DNA of 44,187 nucleotides from Planctomycetota bacterium (GTDB taxonomy: Bacteria; Planctomycetota; UBA1135; UBA2386). The position numbers and the translations under genes are program-made. The first letter of the stretch is position 1; each line of letters opens with the position of its first letter. Of the stretch, positions 1 to 10,552 are shown piece by piece. Location: NCBI GenBank assembly GCA_016794035.1, contig JAEUHS010000049.1:1-44187 (forward strand). The letters run 5' to 3'. Under the pieces are notes generated by a model that saw only the letters and a program-made list of their open reading frames with translations, was not told the origin of the DNA and searched no databases.

Positions 1-236
1 AGGCCGGCAACCGCGAGTACCCCGGCCCCGTCGACGGCCTGCTGAAGTTCGGCGCGCTGCGCATCGTCGACCGCACCGGCGTCGGGCTGCAGGCCGAGGG
101 CGTGGCGCCGGACGTCTCGGTGCGCCTGACGCTCGACGATCTCGAGCGCCTCGGTCCCGATGCCGCGACGCGCGACTGGGACGAACGCCTGTCGGCCGCC
201 GCCGCCGCCGCGCTGCGCGCGCAGGCGCAGCGCTGA
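1..236 (+). CDS. C-terminal tail of a probable S41-family (tail-specific) protease, partial
   Basis: Only the last 77 codons lie in the window; the open frame begins at base 3 and ends at TGA 234-236. The peptide contains a hydrophobic segment, then GVAPDVSV followed by an Ala-rich helix ending in AQAQR. A GI/GV-x-PD-x-x-V strand near the C-terminus is characteristic of S41 C-terminal processing peptidases, in which it closes the catalytic domain after the Ser/Lys region. The catalytic residues are outside the window, so the assignment rests on this tail alone. The gene converges on the glycosyltransferase with only 7 bases between the stop codons. Confidence 0.45.
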   Translation, partial: AGNREYPGPVDGLLKFGALRIVDRTGVGLQAEGVAPDVSVRLTLDDLERLGPDAATRDWDERLSAAAAAALRAQAQR

Positions 237-243
237 ACGGCAC

Positions 244-1086
244 TCACCGGGTCGAGCGATCGCGTTCCCAGCGGAATGCGTCGTCGCCGCGGGCGCGGTC
301 CTGCCGGCGCGCGCGCCGCTGGATCCAGCCCTGGAGCAGCACGTAGAGCGGTACGAGCGGCCACAGCCGCAGCGGCAGGCGGGCGAGCTTCTGCCGCAGA
401 CGCGGGCCCGCCCGGCGCTTGTTCGCCCAGAGCTCGGGGAAACGGCGCGCCAGCTCGAGAGCGCCGCGCTTCGAACGCGTCTTGATGCGCACCAGATCCG
501 ACACGGTGCGCGGCGTGCGCACCACGCTCTCCGCCGACTCGACGTGGCGGATCTCACCCGGCAGGAAGTGCGCCCGCACGTAGCCGTCGTCGGCGATCAC
601 GTCGGGGAACTCGCCGAACCGCGCGCGCCCGGCCGCCGACAGCGCGTAGAGCCCGCCGCCGACGTCGCCGGGCGCGCTGCCGTGCAGCGCGCGCCATACC
701 GCGTAGTAGGCCCGCACCAGCGCGCTGGCGCCGGTGAGGTCGAAGCGGGCCCGCGGCTCGGCGGCGAGTGCACCCGGTTGCTCGAGCGCGGCGGTGATCT
801 GCATCAGGTGCTCGCCGCGGATCGGGATGTCGGCGTCGAGGTAGATGCGCGGGAACGACGGCGCGCGCGCCTCGGCGGCGTTCAGCGCCGCGACCTTCGA
901 CGCGGTCGCGATCTCCAGCACCTCGACGCGCGGCGCGAACCGGCGCGCGACCTCGGCGGTGCGGTCGCGGCAGCCGTTGCAGGCGACCAGCACCTCGACG
1001 TCGGCGCCCAGCCCGTCGAGCACGGCGGCGAGCGTCGCGCCGACCACGCGTTCCTCGTCGTGGGCCGGGATCAGGATGCTGGGCAT
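244..1086 (-). CDS. Glycosyltransferase family 2 (GT-A fold)
   Basis: A 280-residue protein opening with MPSILIPAHDEE, the usual first strand of GT2 enzymes, followed by VLVACNGCRDRT and a metal-binding DAD at residues 84-86 (YLDADIPI). GT2 enzymes move a sugar from a nucleotide-sugar donor to a lipid, glycan or protein acceptor; the substrate cannot be read from the sequence. A hydrophobic stretch near residues 235-255 (LWPLVPLYVLLQGW) between basic clusters suggests peripheral or single-span attachment to the inner membrane. It starts 21 bases after the asparagine synthase stop on the same strand, so the two are probably co-transcribed. That pairing is common in surface-polysaccharide loci. 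Family confidence is high, substrate unknown. Confidence 0.85.
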   Translation of the reverse strand: MPSILIPAHDEERVVGATLAAVLDGLGADVEVLVACNGCRDRTAEVARRFAPRVEVLEIATASKVAALNAAEARAPSFPRIYLDADIPIRGEHLMQITAALEQPGALAAEPRARFDLTGASALVRAYYAVWRALHGSAPGDVGGGLYALSAAGRARFGEFPDVIADDGYVRAHFLPGEIRHVESAESVVRTPRTVSDLVRIKTRSKRGALELARRFPELWANKRRAGPRLRQKLARLPLRLWPLVPLYVLLQGWIQRRARRQDRARGDDAFRWERDRSTR

Positions 1087-1107
1087 GGGCGCCGCGGCCT
1101 CACGTTC

Positions 1108-2991
1108 TCACCCGCCGTCGACGAGGCGGACCTGCTGCCGCAGCACCTCGCGCACCGCATCGGCCGGTTCGTGCCGGCACATCACCCGCCCCCACACCTC
1201 GAGCAGCAGCAGCGAGAACAGGAAGCCGCGATCGACCAGCCGCGGCAGGTTCTGCACGGTGTCGCGCGGCAGCCCGAACCAGTCGGCGACCCAGCCGCCG
1301 TGGAACAGGTTTGCGTCGATGTCGACGCGGTTGGCGAGCGCGATCGGGAAGCCCTTCTTCGGCCGGCGCACCAGCGACTTGTCGAGGATGCGCGCGGCGA
1401 GGTGGCGCACCGCCCACTTGTCCATGTGGAACGGGTGCCGGACGTTGTAGAAGCGCGGCACGACGCGGATCTTGTAGCGCGCCGGCAGGTTGACGGCGAG
1501 GCGCACCAGCGAGCGGCCGAGGAACGGGAACCGCGATTCGATGCTGGCGGCCATGCCGAGCCGGTCGTTGCGATGCAGCAACGTGGTCAGGTGGCCGCGC
1601 GCCAGCCGCAGCGTCTCGAGCGTCAGTTCGCGGTCGCGGCGGTCGTCGATGTGCGCGACCAGCGGCTCGAACTCGGCATCCATCTGCTGGTCCTCGAAGC
1701 GCCCGACCAGCTGCGTCAGACGCGTGCCGGCGTCGTCGCCGCGCCGCGGCCACAGCAGCTTGCCGCCGCGCGGGAACACGGCGTGGAACGCACGCTGCGC
1801 GGCGCCGCCGAGGTTGCCGACCCAGCGCGAGTAGCGGCGGATCGCCAGCATCGGATAACCGAGGAAGAACTCGTCGCTGCCCTCGCCGGTCAGCACGACC
1901 TTGAAGCCCTGCCGGCCGACCAGCTGGCTGACCAGGAGGAACGGCACCGAGTTGGCGTGGTAGATCAGCGGGATCTCGGCGTGCCGGGTCGTGATCGGGA
2001 TGTGGTCCAGGAAGTCCTGGTTCGACATCGACACCGTCTGCAGCGGCAGGTCGACGGCGCGCGCCAGCGCCTCGGCCCACGGCCGTTCGCTGTTGTGCTG
2101 CACGTCGGCATGGAACAGACCGAGGTTCGCCGTGCGGCCGGCGGCGAGCTTGGCGATCAGGCTGGAGTCGATGCCGCCGCTGACCAGACAGGCGACCGGC
2201 GCGTCGCTGACCAGGCGGAAGTCGATGCTCTCTTCGAGGGCCTGCTGCAGGCGGTCCGTGACCTGCGCCTGTGGCGCGGTTCGCAGCTCCGCCTGCAGCG
2301 GCGCCTCGACGTAGTCGGTGACGTCGAAGAACCGGTGCTGGGTCGTCCGCCCGTCGGCGGCGCAGCGCACCCAGTGGCCGGGACGCATGCTCTGCACGCC
2401 GCGGAACATCGTCGCCTCGCCGCCGACCAGCCCGTGCCCGAGCAGCGCGCCGGCGACCGCCGCCGGGTCGGGCGCGGTGCCGCCGTCGAGCAGCGGTCGC
2501 AGTTCGGACGCGAAGCGCACCGTGCCGTCGGCGTCCCGGCGGTGGTAGAGCGGCTTGATGCCGTAGCGGTCGCGCGCGAGCAGCAGCGTCTGTTCCTGGC
2601 GATCCCACAGCGCGAAGGCGAAGAAGCCCTCGATCTGCGGCAGCACATCCGCCGGACCGAACGCGGCGAGCAGCTCCAGCAGCACCTCGGTGTCGCCGGT
2701 CGACCGCAGCGGCAGGCCGCGCGCCTCGAGCCGCCGACGCAGGTGCCGGAAGTTGAAGACCTCGCCGTTGTAGGTGAGCACGTAGCGGCCGTCGTGCGAG
2801 GTCATCGGCTGGGCCGCCGCCGCCGACAGATCCAGGATCGACAGGCGCACGTGCCCCAGGCCGACCTGTCGGTCGACATGCGTGCCGCTGCCGTCCGGTC
2901 CGCGATGCACGATCGCGTCCAGCATCCGGCGGACCTCACGATCCTCGGCTCGGGTGTTCTGCGGGCGCAAGATGCCCGCGATGCCGCACAT
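1108..2991 (-). CDS. asnB: Asparagine synthase (glutamine-hydrolysing), AsnB type
   Basis: The 627-residue protein starts MCGIAGIL, so the initiator Met precedes the glutaminase nucleophile Cys2 and the start is firm. The N-terminal Ntn amidotransferase domain shows RGPDGSG (30-36), YNGEVFN (74-80) and the RDRYGIKPLY region. The synthetase domain carries the pyrophosphatase loop SGGIDSS at 271-277 and GEGSDEFFLGYP. It converts aspartate, glutamine and ATP to asparagine, glutamate, AMP and PPi; AsnB homologues beside glycosyltransferases may instead amidate sugar or peptide carboxylates. The length fits the longer bacterial AsnB subgroup. A glycosyltransferase follows 21 bases downstream. Divergent from the secreted paralogue gene at 3283. 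Confidence 0.93.
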   Translation of the reverse strand: MCGIAGILRPQNTRAEDREVRRMLDAIVHRGPDGSGTHVDRQVGLGHVRLSILDLSAAAAQPMTSHDGRYVLTYNGEVFNFRHLRRRLEARGLPLRSTGDTEVLLELLAAFGPADVLPQIEGFFAFALWDRQEQTLLLARDRYGIKPLYHRRDADGTVRFASELRPLLDGGTAPDPAAVAGALLGHGLVGGEATMFRGVQSMRPGHWVRCAADGRTTQHRFFDVTDYVEAPLQAELRTAPQAQVTDRLQQALEESIDFRLVSDAPVACLVSGGIDSSLIAKLAAGRTANLGLFHADVQHNSERPWAEALARAVDLPLQTVSMSNQDFLDHIPITTRHAEIPLIYHANSVPFLLVSQLVGRQGFKVVLTGEGSDEFFLGYPMLAIRRYSRWVGNLGGAAQRAFHAVFPRGGKLLWPRRGDDAGTRLTQLVGRFEDQQMDAEFEPLVAHIDDRRDRELTLETLRLARGHLTTLLHRNDRLGMAASIESRFPFLGRSLVRLAVNLPARYKIRVVPRFYNVRHPFHMDKWAVRHLAARILDKSLVRRPKKGFPIALANRVDIDANLFHGGWVADWFGLPRDTVQNLPRLVDRGFLFSLLLLEVWGRVMCRHEPADAVREVLRQQVRLVDGG

Positions 2992-3282
2992 GCGTGTATC
3001 CGCCTCTGGCCTGGAGAAGGGGGCCGAGGATTATCGACACGCCCACGGGCCGATCAAGAGCGTTCGTCGCGCCGCGCATCCGCCCACGCCGCGCCCGCGC
3101 TCGCGCCGCGGCAGCGCGCCGTTCGCACGCCCCGCGGCGCGTGAGCAGTGTGGACAAACCGCTCGCTCGACCGAACCAGAGTGGTGGGTTCTTGTGCACA
3201 CAGTCGCCTACGGGAAACCACCGACGAGTTCGCCGGGAATCCGCAACCACCGGATCCTCCGCAGTTCGTAGTGGGGCCAAAA
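2992..3282. other. Divergent intergenic region between asnB and the secreted protein gene
   Basis: These 291 bases separate two divergent starts, so both promoters should lie here. An open frame continues upstream of 3283 (from 3148), but its extra 45 residues are polar and precede a good signal peptide, so I treat it as non-coding. TGGGG at 3272-3276 lies 6 bases before the ATG at 3283 and could serve as a weak ribosome binding site. I found no convincing palindrome or terminator. Confidence 0.5.
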
Positions 3283-5055
3283 ATGAATCCGATCTTCGTT
3301 GGCATCGCACTCTCGGCCCTTTGCCTGACGGCCGCGCTCGGCGCCCAAACGCCCTCGATCCTGGAACTGGGCAACGGTTGCGGCGGCGTCGGCGGCATCC
3401 CGGAGCTGTCGTCGACGACGCCGCCGGTGCCCGGCGGCAACGTGTCCGCGCGCGTCCGCCACCTGGCGCCGAACGCGAACGCGGTGCTGGTGATCGGCTG
3501 GGACGCACAGATGTCCGCGATCCCGCTCGACTCGCTGGGCATGCCGGCGTGCTCGCTGCACGCCTACCCGGAGTTCCAGTACCCGTTCGACACCGAGACC
3601 GGTGGCGTCGACTGGAACCTGACCGTGCCGGCGGTGCCGAGCCTGGTCGGTCGCAACGTGACCTCGCAGGTGTTCTTCGCGCAGGCGAACGCAAACGCCG
3701 CCGGCGTGGGTTCGACCAACGGCCTGCGGCTGACGTTCGGCAACGTGTCGACGACGACGCAGATGCGGTCGTCGATCACCCAGTGGGGCATCACCTGGAC
3801 GTTCGATCAGGCGTATCCGACCGGCCAGTTCTGCAACGGCGACTGGTGGGTGATCGGGCCGGTGCAGGTGGTCTCGATCTCGCCGGGCACGCAGGTCCTG
3901 AACGGCCGCGTGATCAACGGCTCGATGATCAACCCGGACGTCTCCGGCATGCACGGCTACGACAGCCTGCTCTACAACCAGGGCACGTATGCGACCTCGA
4001 CCCGGCAGTACAGCGCCAGCCTCAACGTGGCGCTGAACGTGTCGACGAACTCGCCGCTGCTGCTGCAACCGTCGACCAGCCTGATCTCCTGCATCAGCCA
4101 GATCGGCACCCCGGCCAGCGGTTCCGCGTCCGAACTGCAGACCGCGGCAGTCCTGACGGTGCTGGCGACGGTGCCGCCGGCGGACGCCTTCCGGCCCGCC
4201 TACACCGGTGGCGACAAGACGATCCGCTATCGCGAGAGCCAGCTCGACTACAGCGCGCTCGCCGACCTGCCGGTCACCGCAGGCGCGCCATCGCTGACCA
4301 GCACCGCCGACTCGTTCGCCCGCGTGTGGCTCGACCACTGCGCGCACTGGACCAGCCGCTACATGCACCCGGTCGAGAACATGCCCGACTACTACCGCAG
4401 CTTCACCGCGCTGACGGGCACCGCCGGCCTGCTGCTGAACTGCAACTTCACGGATGCGCAGAAGCGCGACCTGCTGGTGCGCTTCGTGCAGGTCGGCATC
4501 GACCACTACGGCAACATCGTCGCCGGTGCCAAGTGGGGCGTGAACGGCCACTGCAACGGCCGCAAGTTCCCGATCCTGTTCGCCGGCAAGGTGCTCGGGG
4601 ACGCCGACATGCTCGCGGTCGGCATCCAGAACCCGGTGCACTTCTACGGGCCGAACCATCCTGCGAACTCCGAGGTCACGTTCAGCGAGGACGGCCAGAC
4701 CTTCTACGTGCAGCAGACGTCGCCCGGCATCATCAACTGGGGCTACGGCGGCTATGCGCCGGCGGACATCGGCGTGCCCGAGTGGGGCAACTTCCACGCG
4801 CAGGGCAACACCCAGGGCATCGCCGCCGACAATGCGCTGTGGGACGCCAACTCCTACCGCCGCTGCTGCTCGGCGAACGGCTGGGTGGGCGTGTGCCTGA
4901 CGATGCAGATCATGGGCATGCAGTCGGCGTGGAACCAGCCGGCGTTCTTCGCCTACATGGACCGCTACACCCAGATCGAGGCGGACGGCTCGTGGACCGA
5001 ATCGTGGGTGCCGTGGCACAGCACGATGTGGAGCGCCTACAACCAGATGTTCTGA
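3283..5055 (+). CDS. Uncharacterised secreted protein with N-terminal GC module, paralogue 1
   Basis: I chose ATG 3283 because MNPIFVGIALSALCLTAALG is a clean signal peptide, probably cleaved before AQTPS; this gives 590 residues. Residues 27-156 form the GxGCxGxxGxPxL module seen at the C-termini of two other exported proteins here. Residues 161-590 are a domain shared with the convergent gene at 5214, roughly two thirds identical by eye. Landmarks are QFCNGDWWVIGPV, INGSMINP, a region of repeated SLNVAL strands, WLDHCAHWTS, GRKFPILFAGKVLGD and RRCCSANGWVG. The first part reads as a beta-sandwich; the second, helix-rich with GRK-x-P, recalls alpha/alpha-barrel glycan-active proteins, but I see no catalytic signature and assign no function. 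Five conserved cysteines suggest an oxidising compartment. Confidence 0.8.
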   Translation: MNPIFVGIALSALCLTAALGAQTPSILELGNGCGGVGGIPELSSTTPPVPGGNVSARVRHLAPNANAVLVIGWDAQMSAIPLDSLGMPACSLHAYPEFQYPFDTETGGVDWNLTVPAVPSLVGRNVTSQVFFAQANANAAGVGSTNGLRLTFGNVSTTTQMRSSITQWGITWTFDQAYPTGQFCNGDWWVIGPVQVVSISPGTQVLNGRVINGSMINPDVSGMHGYDSLLYNQGTYATSTRQYSASLNVALNVSTNSPLLLQPSTSLISCISQIGTPASGSASELQTAAVLTVLATVPPADAFRPAYTGGDKTIRYRESQLDYSALADLPVTAGAPSLTSTADSFARVWLDHCAHWTSRYMHPVENMPDYYRSFTALTGTAGLLLNCNFTDAQKRDLLVRFVQVGIDHYGNIVAGAKWGVNGHCNGRKFPILFAGKVLGDADMLAVGIQNPVHFYGPNHPANSEVTFSEDGQTFYVQQTSPGIINWGYGGYAPADIGVPEWGNFHAQGNTQGIAADNALWDANSYRRCCSANGWVGVCLTMQIMGMQSAWNQPAFFAYMDRYTQIEADGSWTESWVPWHSTMWSAYNQMF

Positions 5056-5163
5056 TCTGGGCCCGCGGCGCGGCGGCGAGCGGCGAGCGGCGCACGCGAG
5101 TGCGTTCGGGCGGTGCGCGGCGAGGGGATCGAAGCGGGTGACGGACAGCCGGCCCGAAACGCA

Positions 5164-5193
5164 GCGTGGCCGAACCCGAGGGTCCGGCCACGC
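5164..5193. terminator. Strong hairpin between convergent paralogues (bidirectional terminator)
   Basis: GCGTGGCCG (5164-5172) pairs perfectly with CGGCCACGC (5185-5193). Inside, ACCC (5174-5177) can pair with GGGT (5180-5183) across one mismatch, extending the stem. It lies between the stop codons at 5055 and 5214 of two convergent genes. No T-run follows on either side, so it may act as a Rho-assisted or steric terminator. Confidence 0.55.
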
Positions 5194-5213
5194 GCGTCGG
5201 GATGCCACCCGGC

Positions 5214-6977
<1,764 letters not shown>

Positions 6978-6998
6978 GGGTCTGCCTCTCGCAGACCC
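6978..6998 (-). promoter_or_regulatory. 5' UTR hairpin displaying the Shine-Dalgarno in its loop
   Basis: In the mRNA of the lipoprotein gene, GGGTCTGC pairs perfectly with GCAGACCC (8 bp) around the loop GAGAG. The loop plus the first G of the 3' arm forms GAGAGG, the best ribosome binding site, and the AUG at 6977 follows the stem directly. On the plus strand the arms are 6978-6985 and 6991-6998. A stem abutting the start codon should affect initiation; this is inference from pairing only. Confidence 0.5.
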
Positions 6999-7179
6999 TG
7001 ATCGGAAACCTGCCTGCATGCCGTGAGTGTGTGGTCCCACACCAGGACTGCAAGCCAAGAAACCCCGCTCCCATCGGCGCCAGCGTCGTCGCCCGCGCCC
7101 GCTCGCCCGACGCGTCGCGGCAACCGCAGTGGCCACAGTGACAAGCGGTCTTCGCCGGTGGTTCCCCGGCACGCCTCCC

Positions 7180-7185
7180 TATACT
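7180..7185 (+). promoter_or_regulatory. TATACT -10-like box before the AsnB-like gene
   Basis: TATACT matches the sigma70 -10 consensus at 5 of 6 positions and lies 17 bases before ATG 7203, giving a predicted leader of about 10 bases. No recognisable -35 or Shine-Dalgarno is present. Confidence 0.35.
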
Positions 7186-7202
7186 GCCCGCGACCCGAGC
7201 CG

Positions 7203-8978
7203 ATGAATCGCTTCCTCCTCTGCACCGGCCCGCGGCCGTCCCTTCGCGCCGACGCAGCGGCGAGCTGGCGCGCCCTCGACGCTGGCGCCGGCGCCGTGCC
7301 ACGGGACGTCGTCGGCCTCGTCGTGCGCGAGGATCTCGTTCTGCTCGGCGACGCCGCGGCCGACGCGCGGACCTGCGACGATGGCCGCGGCTTCTGCCAC
7401 CTTCCGGCCCACCCGCCGCGGAACTGGCGCCGCGGGGCGCAGGTCACGGCGGCCGACCTGCTGGCCGCGATCCGTGCGCAGGGCCTCGCCGCCCTCGCCG
7501 ATCTCGTGCCGCCGTACAGCGTCGTCGCGCAGACGGCGCCGGGCGCGCCGGTGTGGGTCGCGACGGACGCGAACGGCCTGCAGCACGTCTACGCTTGCCG
7601 CGATCGCGGCAACGTGCTGGTGTCGGATTCCTGCCTGCTGCTGGCGGCGCTGGCCGACGCGCCGCTCGACGTCGATGCGGTGCTGACATGCCTGCGCATC
7701 GGTCACCACCTCGGCGCCGACTCGCCGTTCCGCGGCGTCGGCAAGCTGCTCGGCGGTGAGGCGTGGCAGCTCGCCGCGGGGGAGCACACCACGGTGCCGG
7801 TGCCGGCCGCGCAGCCGCCGGACCTCGACGGCGCCGCGTGCCTGCGCGAGTGCGTGCGCGCCCAGCTGGACCCCGACGACGACAGCGTCGTGGAGCTCAG
7901 CGGCGGCCTCGACTCGCGCCTGATCACCGCGGCGCTCGGCGCCGACGCCTGTCGCGGCCGCCGCGCCGTCACGCTCGGCACCGCCGACGCCGCCGACGTG
8001 CGCATCGCCGGCGACCTGGCGCGCGAACTCGGCTTTCAGTGGCAGTTCGTCGACCTGCACGGCATGGCGCGAGTGCCCGACGCCGAGCTGCTGGCGCTGG
8101 TGCACCGCGCCTCGCTGCGCTGCGACCACACCACCCAGCCGCTGGCGCGCGCGGTGCTCGAATGGGTCAACGACCAGACGCCGCGGTTGCCGCGCTTCAG
8201 CGGCCAGAACGGCGAACTGGCGCGCGGCTTCTTCTACCCCGGCTTCGCCGACAGCCCGCAGGTGACGCCGGGGCAGGTCGCCCGCATGCTGCACTGGCGG
8301 CTGTCGACCAACGACAGCATCGACCGGGCACTCGTCGCCGACGACGTGTGGCGGTCGCACGAACAGCGCCTGCTGCTGCGCCTGCACGACATGCTGGCCG
8401 GCTACGGCAAACCGTGGCTGCAGGCGACCGACGAGTTCTACCTGCGCGAACGCATGCAGCGCTGGGTCGGCGTCGCCTACTCGGCGGAGACCCAGCACCA
8501 CGGCCTGCGGGCACCGTTCTTCGATCCCCGCTTCATCGCCTGGGCCCGGCGCCTGCCGCCGGCGCAGAAGCGCGGCAGCCTGGCGATGGCGCGCCTGATC
8601 GGCGAGCTCCTGCCCGCGCTGGCCCGCGTGCCGATGGCCGCCGGCCTGTCGCCGCAGCAGCAGGGTTCGTCGAGCCCGGTCGCGCGGCTGCGACGGCGCG
8701 CGCAGTTCCTGCACAAGGTCGTGCGCAAGGTCGGTCAGCGCGTGATCGGCGCGCGCCGGTCGCCGGTCGGCGCCCCCGAGCTGGCGCGCCGGCTGCTGGC
8801 CAGCGGCGCCGGCGATCCGGCGGCGCTGCCGCGCGTGGCCACGCTCGACTGGATCCGGGGCGCGGCGATCGGCGACGTGCTCGGCCGCGGCGTCGCCGGC
8901 TGGGCCTCGCTCGGCCACCTGCTGGCGCTCGAGTGGACGCTCGCGGCGCTCGACCGCGCGCGGCGCGCACGCGGCTGA
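7203..8978 (+). CDS. Asparagine synthase-like protein without the glutaminase cysteine
   Basis: 591 residues from ATG 7203, which opens MNRFLLCTGPR; a longer frame from 7023 adds only low-complexity sequence. The C-terminal half has the pyrophosphatase-loop motif SGGLDSR (233-239), then EFYLRERMQRW and HHGLRAPFFDPRF, as in the asparagine synthase / lasso-cyclase / beta-lactam synthetase group. The N-terminal half (VVREDLVLLGD ... VWVATDANGLQHVYAC) resembles a degenerate amidotransferase domain, but Cys2 is missing. Such proteins activate a carboxylate with ATP and couple it to an amine or ammonia without hydrolysing glutamine. No lasso precursor, leader peptidase or beta-lactam genes are nearby, so the substrate is unknown. 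Divergent from the lipoprotein paralogue. Confidence 0.8.
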   Translation: MNRFLLCTGPRPSLRADAAASWRALDAGAGAVPRDVVGLVVREDLVLLGDAAADARTCDDGRGFCHLPAHPPRNWRRGAQVTAADLLAAIRAQGLAALADLVPPYSVVAQTAPGAPVWVATDANGLQHVYACRDRGNVLVSDSCLLLAALADAPLDVDAVLTCLRIGHHLGADSPFRGVGKLLGGEAWQLAAGEHTTVPVPAAQPPDLDGAACLRECVRAQLDPDDDSVVELSGGLDSRLITAALGADACRGRRAVTLGTADAADVRIAGDLARELGFQWQFVDLHGMARVPDAELLALVHRASLRCDHTTQPLARAVLEWVNDQTPRLPRFSGQNGELARGFFYPGFADSPQVTPGQVARMLHWRLSTNDSIDRALVADDVWRSHEQRLLLRLHDMLAGYGKPWLQATDEFYLRERMQRWVGVAYSAETQHHGLRAPFFDPRFIAWARRLPPAQKRGSLAMARLIGELLPALARVPMAAGLSPQQQGSSSPVARLRRRAQFLHKVVRKVGQRVIGARRSPVGAPELARRLLASGAGDPAALPRVATLDWIRGAAIGDVLGRGVAGWASLGHLLALEWTLAALDRARRARG

Positions 8979-8980
8979 CC

Positions 8981-8997
8981 GCGCGGCGGCGCCGCGC
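8981..8997. terminator. Short GC hairpin between convergent genes
   Basis: GCGCGGC (8981-8987) and GCCGCGC (8991-8997) form a 7-bp stem with a 3-base loop, two bases after one stop codon and nine before the convergent one. There is no T-run, and GC-rich DNA gives such stems by chance, so support comes mainly from position. Confidence 0.35.
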
Positions 8998-9006
8998 CGG
9001 CCAGCG

Positions 9007-10362
9007 TCAGTCGCCGATCGTGGCGAAGATCGCGTTCGAGACGGTGAGGTCGAAGCCGTTGACGCCCGGGTCGAGGCAGGCCGCCTGCGTGTACCAGTTG
9101 TCGCCGACCATGCCGGCGATCGATGGCCACACGAACGCGGCGCTGCCGCCGGCGCCGAAGACGCTCGTCGACGCATCCAAGGTGGTGAAGGCGAAGCAGC
9201 CCGGCATGTTCAGCAACGGCCCCAGGTCGACGCCCGGCAGCTGCGTGAAGCCGAACACCAACGCCGCCGCGCTGAACGTCGGGTTCAGGTTGGTGAGGTT
9301 CAACGTGTAGCTCTGGCCGAGCTTCATGGCCGCCGCCTGCGACAGCTGCGGCACGCCGTTGCTGCCGGGGCAGCCGACGCCGAGTACGCCCGAGCCGAAC
9401 TCCCAGGTCTGGCCCGAGTTCGGCCCGCCGCGGCCGCCGAACTTCACGGTCTTGCCGATCGTCGGCAGGAAGGCCAGCGCGTGGTCGCGCACCGCTTCCC
9501 CCATGTTCGGCTGCTGGGTCCACCTGGTGCCGTCGAACGTCCACGTGTCCGACAGGGCCCCGTTCGCGTCCTGCCCGCCCGAGAGCACGCAGAGGTTGCG
9601 CACCGAGTCGTAGACCATGCTGGCGGCGTTGCGCGCCGACGGCTTGCTGCCGGGGATCGCCACCTGGGTCCAGGTGCCGGCGAACCCGTCGTAGAGCCAG
9701 GTCGCGTCGGTCAGGCCGGCGAAGCCGTCGCCGCCGAACAGCACGGCCTTGCCCAGCACGGGGTGGTAGCACATCGCCGGCCGACCCAGCGCGCCGGGGT
9801 TGCCGGTCGTGGTGATCTGGGTCCAGGTGGTGCCTTCGTACTCCCAGGTCTGGTTGTTGTTCGAGCCGAGCAGCTGACTGGTGTAGCCGCCGTAGACGAC
9901 CATGCGCGAACGCAGCAGGTCGTAGCAGGCGCCATACAAGTACCGCGGGCCGGCGTTGGCCGTCGGCGCAGCGGCGACCCAGGTCGTGCCGTTGTACTCC
10001 CAGGTGTCGCTGTTCGGGGCACCGACGCTGATGTTCGTGGCGAGGCCGCCGTAGAGCACCGTCACGCCGCGCAGGGCGTCGTGCACCAGCTGCCCGCCCC
10101 AACGCGCCGACGGCGAGGTGCCGGGCGACTGCTGGGTCCAGTTGCTGCCGTCGTAGGTCCAGGTCTCCGCGTTGATCAGCGGCGTGCCGCCGCCGAACAA
10201 CAACAGGTTGGCACCGGACGGATCGAACGTCATCGCCGGCGAGAAGCGGGCGCTCGGCGACGTCGCGGGCGTGCGCTGGGCCCACTGCGCGAGCAGCAGC
10301 GAGGAAGAGGCGAGCAGGACCGCGGCGGCGCGGGCGGTGAGGGTCTGGATGGTAGGTCGCAT
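9007..10362 (-). CDS. Secreted kelch-repeat protein with C-terminal GC module
   Basis: ATG 10362 starts MRPTIQTLTARAAAVLLASS, a signal peptide probably cleaved near LLLAQ; total 451 residues. Six kelch-like blades follow, each with a D-x-x-x-x-x-x-x-x-FGG or YGG strand and a DTW-x-Y-D/N-G-x-x-W motif, as in ETWTYDGSNWTQ, DTWEYNGTTWVA and QTWEYEGTTWTQ. These should close into a beta-propeller. Residues from about 327 form the GxGCxGxxGxPxL module, ending VSNAIFATIGD. Kelch propellers usually bind proteins or glycans; galactose-oxidase-type copper ligands are not apparent. Role unknown, probably at the cell surface or secreted. Upstream TACCTT (10384-10379) could be a -10 box. Divergent from the mutase gene. 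Confidence 0.85.
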   Translation of the reverse strand: MRPTIQTLTARAAAVLLASSSLLLAQWAQRTPATSPSARFSPAMTFDPSGANLLLFGGGTPLINAETWTYDGSNWTQQSPGTSPSARWGGQLVHDALRGVTVLYGGLATNISVGAPNSDTWEYNGTTWVAAAPTANAGPRYLYGACYDLLRSRMVVYGGYTSQLLGSNNNQTWEYEGTTWTQITTTGNPGALGRPAMCYHPVLGKAVLFGGDGFAGLTDATWLYDGFAGTWTQVAIPGSKPSARNAASMVYDSVRNLCVLSGGQDANGALSDTWTFDGTRWTQQPNMGEAVRDHALAFLPTIGKTVKFGGRGGPNSGQTWEFGSGVLGVGCPGSNGVPQLSQAAAMKLGQSYTLNLTNLNPTFSAAALVFGFTQLPGVDLGPLLNMPGCFAFTTLDASTSVFGAGGSAAFVWPSIAGMVGDNWYTQAACLDPGVNGFDLTVSNAIFATIGD

Positions 10363-10534
10363 GATGGAGAAGCGGTGCAAGGTACCCGCAAGGCGCCGTT
10401 TCCGCCGGAACGGCCAACTCGATCCGGCGAATCGGGGCGCCATCGCCGATCTCTCCCCGCCGCCACGGCTTCCATGCACCGGTGAGACCAAGGGAAGCCG
10501 GCAGAACGCGCGCCGGGCACCACCCGCGCGACGG

Positions 10535-10540
10535 TAGATT
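10535..10540 (+). promoter_or_regulatory. TAGATT -10-like box before the mutase gene
   Basis: TAGATT lies 12 bases before ATG 10553, giving a leader of about 5 bases. The bases between hold no purine-rich Shine-Dalgarno, which fits a near-leaderless transcript. Confidence 0.35.
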
Positions 10541-10552
10541 CTGCCCCGAGCC